The notes under the pieces are model-generated. The model saw nothing but the letters and a program-made list of their open reading frames with translations, searched no databases and was not told the origin of the DNA. A stretch of DNA of 64,000 bases from Glycine soja (Eukaryota; Streptophyta; Magnoliopsida; Fabales; Fabaceae), in NCBI RefSeq assembly GCF_004193775.1, contig NC_041011.1, forward strand, positions 11,435,656-11,499,655. Direction: 5' to 3'. Of the stretch, positions 1 through 9,537 are shown in pieces. Both the position numbers and the translations under genes were made by a program. Each line of letters starts with the position of its first letter. Position 1 is the first letter of the stretch.

Positions 1-3000
1 ACATTGATAATGAGAGCATCGTGGTGGGAAGAATTGTAGTGCAGTGATACAGAGGAAGCTGCCCAAGAAATTCAAAGACCCCGGGAGCGTGACAATCCCA
101 TGTACTATAGGGAATGAGTTAGTAAGGAAGGCCCTCATTGACTTAGGGCCAAGCATCAACTTGATGCCCCTGTCAATGTGTAGAAGAATTGAAAATCTAA
201 AGATAGACCCTACTAAGATGATGCTCCAGCTTGCAGACCGATCAATTACAAGACCGTACGGGGTAGTAGAAGATGTCCTCGTCAAACTCCACCACTTTAC
301 CTTTCCGGTGGATTTTGTCATCATGGACATAGAAGAAGATACGGAGATTCCTCTTATCCTAGGCAGACCCTTCATGTTGATTGCCAACTGTGTGGTAGAT
401 ATGGGGAATGGAAATCTAGAAATGAGTGTTGACGACCAAAAGGTAACCTTCAACCTTTTTGAAGCAATCAAATACCCAAAGGAAGATAAGAGGTGCTTCA
501 AGGTGGAGGAGGTCGATAAAGAAAACGTCAGCGCTCTTTCAATAGCACAAACTTCATTGGAGAAAGCTTTGATCAATGTTGTAGATTGTCTAACCAGTGA
601 AAAGGAGAAAGATCTAAGGGCTTGCTTGGAAGACTTAGATCATGAAGAAAATATTCATGTAGGGGGGACCAATTTTGAAGAACTGAAAAGCAGGAGTCCA
701 TCCGAGAAGCCCAAGCTGAAGCTGAAGATCCTACCCAACCACCTGAAGTATGTGTTCTTGGAGGAGAACGAGACCAAGCCTATGGTGATCAGCAACGAGC
801 TCACAGCAGAAGAAAAAAACAAGTTGGTAGAAGTCCTCAAGAGACACAAGGAGGCAATTGGGTGGCACACATCAGATCTCAAAGGAATCAGCCCTGCCTA
901 CTGTATGCACAAGATAATGATGGAGGAAGATTACAAACCAGTCAGACAACCCCAAAGAAGGCTCAACCCATCAATGAAGGAAGAGGTGCGAAAAGAGGTG
1001 TTCAAGCTTTAGAGGCTAGGCTTATCTACCCCATTTCTGAAAGTGCTTGGGTAAGCCCAGTTCAGGTGGTACCAAAGAAAGGGGGCATGATAGTCATTCA
1101 GAATGAAAAGAAAGACCTAATCCCGACAAGGACTATCACTGGTTGGAGAATATGCATAGATTACCGCAAGCTTAACGAAGCCACTAGGAAAGACCATTTT
1201 CCTTTGCCCTTCGTGGACCAGATGTTGGAAAGGCTTACGGGACAAGCTTACTACTATTTCTTGGATGGGTACTCTAGATACAATCAGATTGTTGTGGACC
1301 CCAATGATCAGGAGAAGATGACTTTCGCATGCCCTTTTGGTGTCTTTGCCTACAGACAAATGTCATTTGGGTTATATAATGCACCCGCCACATTTCAAAT
1401 ATGCATGTTGGCCATTTTTTCAGATATGGTGGAGAAAAGTATCGAAGTATTCATGGACGAATTCTCAGTATTTGGGCCCTCTTTTGAATGTTGCTTGAAG
1501 AACTTGGAGATGGTGCTACAGATGTGCGCAGAGACAAACCTAGTTCTAAATTGGAAAAGTGCCACTTCATGGTTCGGGAAGGCATAGTCTTGGGCCACAA
1601 AATTTTGGCCTGAGGGATTGAGGTAGACCGGGCCAAGATTGATGCCATTGAGAAGTTTCCACCACCATCCAATGTTAAAGGCATCAGGAGCTTCCTAGGA
1701 CATGTAGGGTTCTATAGGAAATTTATCAAAGACTTCTCCAAAATTTCAAGACTATTGAGCAATCTACTGAACAAAGATGTTGTATTTAATTTTGATGAAG
1801 AATGTTCAGCAGCTTTCCAGACCTTGAAAGACAAGCTCACAACTGCCATAGTAATGATCGCACCTGACTGGAGTAAAGAATTTGAATGAATATGCGATGC
1901 CAGTGATTATGCAGTGGGTGCAGTCCTAGGACAAAGGCAAGACAAGACCTTCCATGCCATTTACTATGCTAGAAAAGTTCTCAATGAAGCACAGATGAAT
2001 TATGCCACTATGGAGAAGGAGATGCTAGCCATTGTCTTTGCCTTAGAAAATTTCAGGCCATACTTGGTGGGGTCAAAGGTAGTGATTTACACTGATCATG
2101 CCGCCATCAAACACCTTCTCACCAAAGCAGATTCCAAACCGAGGCTGATTAGATGGGTCTTGCTCATACAAGAGTTTGATTTAGTCATCAAGGACAAGAA
2201 GGTATCCGAGAATGTGGTGGCTGACCACCTCTCCTGGTTGAAGAATGAAGAAGTGACCAAAGAAGAACCGGAGGTAAAGAGAGAATTTCCAGACAAATTC
2301 CTCTTACAAGTCACCACAAGGCCTTGGTTTGCTGATGTGGCCAACTACAAAGCCATAAGAATTATCCCCAAAGAGATTAATTGGAGTCAGCGGAAGAATT
2401 TTCTACATGATGCCCATTTCTATGTGTAGGATGATCCACATCTGTTCAAGCTAGGAGCAGACAATCTGCTGAGGAGGTGTGTTATGATGGAGGAAGCATA
2501 GAGCATCCTTTGGCACTGCCATAGTTCACCATATGGAGGTCACCACAGCGGAGATAGGATAGCAGCAAAGGTGCTATAAGCAAGTTTCTTTTGGCCCTCA
2601 ATCTTTAAAGACGCTCATGACTACGTGTGTCATTGCGACAAATGCCAGAGAACAGGGGGAATTTCCAAAAGAAACAAGATGCCTCTACAAAATATAATGG
2701 AGGTAGAAATCTTTGATTGTTGGGGAATTGAATTTGTGGGACCTCTCCCATCTTCATACGGGAACATCTATATCCTGGTAGCTTTTGATTACGTATCTAA
2801 GTGGGTGGAAGCCATAGCCACTCCCAAAAATGATGTCAGGGTAGTGATAAATTTTTTTAAAGAAAAACATTTTTTCCCTTTTTAGTACCAAGAGCCCTAA
2901 TTAGTGATGGGAGAACACACTTATGCAATGTGCAACTGAAGAAGGTTCTGGAACATTACAATGTTAAACATAAGGTGGCCACACCTTATCATACCCAAAC

Positions 3001-3616
3001 AAATGGCCAAGCAGAAGTTTCAAATAGAGAGCTAATGTGAGTCCTTGAGAAGACTGTCGCATCATCAAGAAAGGATTGGGCTTTGAAGCTAGATGATGCT
3101 CTCTGGGCTTACAGGACTACATTCAAGACTCCTATAGGCTTAGCACCATTTCAGTTGGTCTATGGGAAAGTATGCCACCTACCGGTGGAGTTGGAGCACA
3201 AAGCTTATTGGGCCCTCAAACTGCTTAACTTTGATGAAGCTGCATCTGGAGAAAAGAAGAAGTTACAATTGCTGGAGTTAGAAGAAATGAGGATGAACGC
3301 CTATGAATCATCCAAGATTTATAAGTAAAAGATGAAGTCATATCATGACAAGAAGCTATAGAGACAAAACTTTCAGCCAAGACAACAAGTTTTACTCTTC
3401 AACTCCAGACTCAAGTTATTTCTTGGAAAGTTGAAATCATAGTGCTCAAGGCCATTCATGATCAAAGGAGTGAGACCCCATGGAGCTGTGGAATTGGTGG
3501 ACCCTACAATAGGCCCCCATGAGAAGAGATGGATCGTCAATGGACAACGCTTAAAAATTTACAATGGAGGGCAGTTAGAAAGGTTAATAAGTGTTGTCTA
3601 TTTGAATGATCCATAA
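1..3616 (+). pseudogene. Broken pol (protease-RT-RNase H-integrase) of Athila-like copy A
   Basis: Homology follows copy B in order. Aspartic protease with LIDLGPS near 134-152 (copy B has LIDLGAS) and ILGRPF near 356. Reverse transcriptase at about 1020-1700 with CIDYRKLN, the FPLPF segment and an FMDEF active-site box at about 1450 (copy B: FKDDF). RNase H at about 1900-2240 with [19 protein letters not shown] and ADHLS. Integrase with an H-H-C-C finger at about 2510-2660, a core starting DCWGIEFVGP near 2720 and a C-terminal WIVNGQRLKIYN block ending at the stop 3614-3616. The frame breaks near 1555 (one base short), at several stops (near 1886, 2427, 2500, 2577) and again near 2880. The first integrase acidic residue is E where copy B has D. 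No product is expected. Confidence 0.85.
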
Positions 3617-4611
3617 AAAGAAGAACAGCGTCTAGCTAAAGACGATAAATTAAGCACTAACTGAGAGGCAACCCAACATTTTTGTAAATTTTTGTTTTTT
3701 TTTTAAAAAAACCTACAGTTGTATATATTGATTTCAGGGGTACAGGAAGCAAAAAGACGAATGGGCTGACAAGGTTATCGCGCTAAGCGCACACCTGCGT
3801 ACTCAGCGCGAGCTGACAACACACGCGCTAAGCGAGGTCCCCTCACTAAGCGCGCATGTAATTTTAAATTTCAAAATTTTGGAGGAAATTCAAAGGGACG
3901 TCGCCTTTGGCGCGCTTAGCGGTCTCTGCTCGCTAAGCGCAAGTGCCATAACTACTGGAAGTTTCCGAAACTATCAAACCCTCCAACTTCCAACCTCTCC
4001 TCCCTTTTATTTCTTTTCTTTTTACAAACTTAACCCTTCTCATTTCCTCTGTCTCACTTTTCTCTCCTCTCACTCATCACCCCCTCTCTTCTCACTTATA
4101 TTCGCTCTTATTCACTTAGTGCTTACTAAAGGTAAACTTATTTTGTCTACTGTTGCTGTGTTTTTTTTGTAGGTACCAACTTGCTAAGCCTCATATTAAG
4201 GCTTAGCGAGAACAAAAAATCTAGAGAAGGAAGTAAATGTTATGGAATGAACTCGCTGAGCGCGATGCTATGCGCAAAGCGAGTTTGTCACAACAGACAA
4301 ATAGGGTCATCTGCGCTAAGCGAGCGACACGCGCTTAGCGCGCCCATGAAGAAGCAAGAACTTGCTTAGCGAGCACAAAACATGTTGAGCACGCCCTATG
4401 AAGACACAAGAACTCGCTTAGCAAGTGCACATCGCGCTGAGCGCACTCATGAAGCCAGAAGAACTCACTTAGCGCCTAACTCGTGCTGCACGAGATTGCA
4501 GCACTAAGCTCACCAGATTTTTTTATCTTTGTTTTTGTTTTTAGTTATTTAATTATTTTACTATTTGCACCCTTGTTTTTACTAAGCTCATTCTTATTTG
4601 CATATTTTCAA
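3617..4611. repeat. Spacer with paired GCTAAG/GCTTAG motifs, Athila copy A
   Basis: This non-coding spacer separates pol from the env-like region. From about 3777 to 4480 it is studded with GCTAAGCG or its complement CGCTTAGC, often with degenerate partners (CTGAGCGC, CTCAGCGC). Several occur as pairs with a 12-base gap, for example near 3825-3850, 3912-3940 and 4312-4340. A pyrimidine-rich stretch at 3990-4115 may belong to an untranslated leader. Small open frames here show no family resemblance. Confidence 0.7.
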
Positions 4612-5792
4612 ATGGCCTCACAGAAACGCCGAGTAGTGCCTACACAAGGAGGGGAATCCACCTGGGATTCTTCTCGCTTCACTTTTGAGACAGCATGGCA
4701 TAGGTACCAAGACAACGTTCACCTCCAATGGAGGCAGTGGCACCGGGTCCTCACCAAACTCTCGGAGAAGCAGATTGACATCACTCTGGTCAAGGAATTC
4801 TACTCCAACATCTATGTCAAAGAGGACAGAGCTCCTAAATACTGTAAGGTGCAGGGACAAGTCATCAGGTTTGATGCAGAGGCAATCAACGACTTCCTTG
4901 ACACCCTAGTCATCCTAACTGACAGAGAGGAATATCTGGCATACTTATAATACCTGCATAGTACCCGGATCATCAGGCCATCATGACAGCCCTATGCACA
5001 TCCGGTGGAGGATTTGTCTTTAATGCCAATGGAGCCCCTTGGAAGCTGTTGAGGAAGGATCTGGCTACGCTCGCGCAGACATGGAGCGTGCTCTCTTACT
5101 TTAACCTTGCCCCTACTTCTCACACTTCTTATCTTAATGTTGACAAGGCAAGACTGATATATGGCCTAGTGATGAAGATGGACATGGACCTGGGCAGCTT
5201 CATTTCAGGTCAAATCACACATATCGCCCAGTCCAGCACCTCTCGGTTGGGCTTCTCGGCATTGATCATAGCGCTGTGTGATGCTCAGGGGGGCGTTTCT
5301 AACACCCTGACCTTTGAGTCTTTAAGCCATGTGATTATCCTTGCCTATATAAAGAAGAATTGTTGGAACTCCGCCGACCCGTCCATCGCCTTCCCGAGAC
5401 CCCTTCATGCCAGAGCCAGAGCTGCTGCACCAGATGCCCCGTCTCTCGCACAGCCCCCCCCCCCACCTGCCGCATGCCACCAGCAGCCATCCACCTCGGC
5501 CCCGACAGATCCACATAGTTAGATGCTCCAGTCCATCTACCAGGGCTAACAAATTATCGTCCAAGGTCTTCACAGACTCTCCGTACATTTGGGGATGGAC
5601 CCACCACTGACGACCCCAAAGGCCTTCATCTAGCAAGTTGCTTGGCCAGGATTCCAGCCTTCTACTGATGGGGAGGGGGGTTGAGCCCTCTGAGGTCAGA
5701 GAGACTACTGAGATCGGAGTTGGGGATGACATCATGGTAGACCTGGTAGCTGCTGATTGGGGCCCATGGCCAAACTTGGGTTGAAGAAGTAG
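4612..5792 (+). pseudogene. Env-like / plant transposon-domain ORF of Athila copy A (disrupted)
   Basis: The ATG at 4612 opens a frame beginning MASQKRR in the position after integrase where Athila-type elements carry an env-like gene. The conserved core (ITLVKEFYSNIY, then FDAEAINDFLDT) reads as the putative plant transposon protein domain also found at this position in other plant elements. A stop at 4948-4950 and a one-base frame change split it; the continuation from about 4965 reads TALCTSGGGFVFN, a GAPWKLLRKDL block, GLVMKMDMDLG and a Pro-rich tail at about 5440-5520. Copy B has the same blocks in the same order. No signal peptide or clear membrane segment is visible. Function is unproven. 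Confidence 0.7.
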
Positions 5793-7055
5793 GATTTATT
5801 TTGTTTTATTCTCAAAACTTGGTTTGTAAATAAATGTTATTTAAATGCAGTTCTTATATCTTTTGTTTTAATTCTCTCAAATAAATTACATGATGTTTAT
5901 GAAGTCACTGTTGCTAAGGCTTTTTCTGAAAGGGCTCAAACACTTGAAATGTTGCATACCAATTTTGTGGAAATGATGGTTCCATGAAGGCAAGTGCCAG
6001 TAAAGTAGTGGAGTATGAATCACAACAAAGAGAGAAAAAGTTAGCCTGTCTGAAAGAAATCATGGTGCGGTAAGCCAACAACTTTGTCTTGTCCCGGTGA
6101 GTTGTGTGAAACTTATTTGTGAGAGAACGATTGCTTTTAAATTCCCGATTTTGCATCATTCTTAGACTGTTAGATTAATTACATGAGGTGGAAATGATCA
6201 AGGCTCTATTTCTTCTTATTTTCAGCTACTTAGCCAAAAGGCCAACCTTTGATAATAATTTATCCCTTGCACCTTATTTGCCAAAAATGATAATCATGTT
6301 TTTTCTAAAAACCCCTAAGCTTATTGTTAATTATCTCCTACCTTATTTTAGGGTCTAAGAGAGCATAAGGGTTTTAGTCATGATATGCCCCTAATATGGG
6401 GGAAGACTAGGGTAAAAATTGTTTTAGGAAGGTAAAACAACACTAATAAGGCACCCTCAAAAAGCTTGAAATCCCAAAGTTCCTTACAAAAAAAACTATA
6501 ATTTGGGAGATAAGAGTAATAAAGGCAGAAAATAAATAGGTGCCATAAGTGCTGTGAGAACAATAAATTGAGGCTAAAAAACAAATAAGCTTAGGCGGAA
6601 TAAGTAGAAGTTTTTCTAGGATACATGTTCTCTTATAACCCTAATTTTTTGAAATCCCAGAAAAACCATAATTTCTTTGATTAGCCAGGCCACATTACAA
6701 GCCAATAAAAGTCCGTAGTGATCCACCAAGTGTAAGCAGGATAACTTTAACTAAGATGAAGTGCAAAATTGGGAACATTAATTGCAGGTAGTAGAATTTT
6801 AAACACTCACCCAAGGCACTTGTTCACAGAGAGAAACACTAAAGCCTTGTGAGGAAAAGTGAGGCAAGCCGACCTAATTGATTTCTTCAACTAACCAATT
6901 CTATCTCAATGTTTGTTTATGCTTCCATTGCAAGATCATGGCAAATGCAAGAAGGTCCAGCTAAGGGAATTTGAAAATTTGCGGCTGTTGAAAGTGTTGG
7001 AGCATTCGGAACATACTCTTATTCTTGATTTTGCTTGAGGACAAGCAAAGTTTTT
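5793..7055. other. 3' non-coding spacer of Athila copy A
   Basis: About 1.26 kb without a supportable gene. Short frames such as 5914-6159 (-) and 6378-6584 (-) are low-complexity and have no counterpart in copy B. The end, with TTGCTTGAGGACAAGCAAAG at about 7031-7050, mirrors the sequence just inside the 3' LTR of copy B. It marks the conserved run-up to the polypurine tract. Confidence 0.6.
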
Positions 7056-7069
7056 AATTTGGGGGATTT
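7056..7069 (+). other. Polypurine tract of Athila copy A
   Basis: AATTTGGGGGATTT lies directly before the TGATAACT that opens the 3' LTR, where plus-strand DNA synthesis is primed. Copy B has the equivalent AAATTTGGGGGAGTT next to its 3' LTR. Confidence 0.7.
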
Positions 7070-8408
7070 TGATAACTGCTAAATATGAGCTATTTTAACA
7101 ATAAAAATATAATGGAAATATCGCTAAAAATGATTATTTAGCAATTATTCATGCTTAATTGTTGAGAACCGATGTTCTTCCTATTCATGGCTTGCATAAA
7201 TGAAAAGGAAGGATTAAAAGCCTAAAAGTTGAAGAAAATGAGCAAAAAAATTAATAAAGCACAGCCCATAGTGTGCTCAATGTGAAAACAAGCATTGGCG
7301 CTAAGTGAGGGAGAGGCACGCTAAGCGTGAATTCAAGCACCTGCACTAAGCGAGCAGAAAATGCTAAGCGCGAATACAAGCATTCGTGCTAAGCGAGAAA
7401 AACACGTTAACCTAGAGCATGCAGGCCCAAACCCACTCCAACAACTATAAAAAGAGGGTCAAGCCAAGGAGAAAGGACACACCGAGTCTCAAAGCACTCT
7501 AATACACATCCAAAGCCTGAGAACTCTCCCTTAGGGAATTCTTTCTTCTCTCATAATTTTCTATTCCCTTCTTCCATCCCTTCTCCTCCACCAGTTCTTA
7601 TACCCCTTTTTCAGTGTAAGACCCCTTATGGCTATGAGATGCTAAACCTTTAGTTAGGGCCTGACAGGCCTAAAAAGCCAAGAGATGTATTATATACTTC
7701 ATATTTATCAATACAACAGGTGTTTTCTATCTTATTATCCTTTCTTACTTTTAATTTCTTGCATCATCCATCCTTGCATTATTTTGGGGGTTAGGTGCTG
7801 GACAGAGAGTAATCCTTAATAGGAATACAAGGAAGGTTTTGCATGCCTCAATTTTAGGAATTAGTAGCTCGACAGAGGGTAATTTCTAATAGAACTAGAA
7901 GGAATGAATATCTTAATAAAATCATTGCTAGACATAGAGTGATTGCATTATGCCCATGCATTAAAGCAAGCATCTAGAATTAGAACTTCATGCATTTTAT
8001 TTGTTGAATCTTTGCAAAGACATTTGGCAAATAGATAGGTAAAATAGGCTTGTCATCATGAGACATCAGGGCAAGTAATCTAATATATGCGGGTAGGATA
8101 AATTCACCTGATTGATAAAGAAAAATAAAAAATAATACATCTTAGGCAAACAAGTCATGCTAGGTCCTAACATTTTCATTTTATTGAATTTCCTATTAAT
8201 TCATTTGTTTCCTATTATTTTCTTTGTCTACTAATATTTGTTATTATTTACTATTCTTGCTACTTATCCTTTACCTCATCCTATCTCTTCTCTTATAAAT
8301 TAAAAATTATACAACACAAGTACAAAACAAAATCCCAGTGGAAATCGACACTCAGACTTCTAAGTTTTTACCACTTGGACATTTGGTACACTTGCAAAAC
8401 GGTTAACA
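7070..8408 (+). repeat. 3' LTR of Athila copy A (1339 bp)
   Basis: It begins TGATAACTGC after the polypurine tract and ends GGTTAACA. Its last ~80 bases (CGACACTCAGACTT ... GGTACACTTGC) match the U5 ends of the copy B LTRs and of the solo LTR at 48670. It contains GCTAAG motifs at 7290-7400, a TATA box at 7445 and a probable transcript start soon after. Directly downstream is hAT coding sequence, which supports the boundary. Confidence 0.8.
7445..7452 (+). promoter_or_regulatory. TATA box in Athila copy A LTR
   Basis: TATAAAAA sits after the GCTAAG cluster and about 170 bases before the R-like block at 7620-7700. The position fits a U3 promoter. Activity cannot be judged from sequence. Confidence 0.5.
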
Positions 8409-8889
8409 TTTATCCACAAATCTCAACACTATTGCCATTTGTTCTCTTTTTGATTCATCTCTAGCTTCATCAATAATAAGACAAAAATTAGAAATACCAA
8501 TCTCTTCATGTATTACAGCACGTACCCTTCTGGCAAAAATATACAATATCTTTTTTTGAATACTTGGTGAGATATATTGAGCATTTCCTGGAGCATTTTC
8601 TGTTGCATCAAGTGGCCTCAGAATAATTAAGAAGGGGGGGTTGAATTAATTATTCCTAAACCTTTACTTATTAAAAAATTACTCTTCTAAGGCTTTTACT
8701 AAATTGTTAAGAGAATGAGGAGTAGAAGAGAAACTTAACAGAAAGTAAAAGCGGAAATTAAATGCACAACGGAAAGTAAAAGAGTAGGGAAGAAGGAGGC
8801 AAACACACAAGAGTTTTTATACTGGTTTGGCAACAACCCATGCCTACATCCAATCCCCAAGCGACCTGCGGTCCTTGAGATTTCTTTCA

Positions 8890-9360
8890 ACCTTGTAAAA
8901 TCCTTTTACAAGCAAAGATCCACAAGGGATGTACCCTCCCTTGTTCTATTTGAAACCCTAGTGGATGTACCCTCCACTAGAACTGATCCACAAGAGATGT
9001 ACCCTCTCTTATTTTCAGTCAAATCCAAGTAGATGTACCCTCTACTTGTACCACCAAGGATGTACCATCCAATGTGTTAAGACAAAGATCTCAGGTTGTT
9101 AAACCTTTGATACTTTGTGAATGAGGATACAAAAGAATTCTCAGGCGGTTAGTCCTTTGAACACTTTTGTATTAGGGAAAAGGAAGAATCAAAAGAATTC
9201 TCAGACTGTGTCGTTTTGAATTCTTTGACAAGGGAGAAGGGAGACACAAAAGAATTCAGGCGGTTAGTCCTTTGTTCTTTTGGAAAAGGGAGAAGAGAGA
9301 CACAAAAAGAATTCAGGCGGTTAGTCCTTGGCGAATTCTTTTTGGCAAAGGGAGAAGAGA
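8890..9360. repeat. Tandem hairpin repeats in LTR R1
   Basis: Two classes alternate. Units with loop TGTACCC have stems such as AAGTAGA/TCTACTT, AGTGGA/TCCACT and AAGGGA/TCCCTT (8925-9075). Units with GGTTAGTCC in the loop have A-rich stems, the best being CAAAAAGAATTC with GAATTCTTTTTG (9303-9344). Loops are conserved; stems differ from unit to unit but remain self-complementary. Confidence 0.75.
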
Positions 9361-9529
9361 TGAAAAGAAGAATAACACAAGTTTTCAAGGTTTAGAAAAC
9401 CAGAAAACTTTGGAAAGATTTTGGTACAAAGAAGAAGAAGAAGTTCAAAGAGATTTAAGGCTTGTAAAGGATTATAAGAGATTGATTGGAAAAGTATTCA
9501 AGATGCTTGAAATGCAAAACAAAGTCTTG

Positions 9530-9537
9530 CTTTTATA
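9530..9537 (-). promoter_or_regulatory. TATA box of solo LTR R1
   Basis: On the minus strand this reads TATAAAAG, followed by GCAAGAC. R3 has the identical TATAAAAGCAAGACC context at 34336. That supports a shared LTR promoter and the assigned orientation. Confidence 0.5.

Larger units (their letters stand above)
1..8408 (+). mobile_element. Athila-like Ty3/gypsy element, copy A (3' part)
   Basis: The window opens inside the protease end of a large LTR retrotransposon that runs through pol, a GCTAAG-rich spacer, an env-like region, a long 3' non-coding spacer, a polypurine tract and a 3' LTR ending at 8408. The order protease-RT-RNase H-integrase marks it as Ty3/gypsy. The DLG(P/A)S protease box, the late env-like region and the U5 end shared with copy B point to the Athila branch, called Calypso or Diaspora in soybean (inference). 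It inserted into a hAT-like transposase gene: the bases after 8408 continue that reading frame on the minus strand. The 5' LTR, gag and left target duplication lie outside the window. Frameshifts and stops make it non-autonomous. Confidence 0.85.

Noticed and set aside
5300..5760. Minus-strand 137-codon Gly/Trp-rich frame
   Set aside because: Complement of the Pro-rich tail of the env-like region; no independent support.
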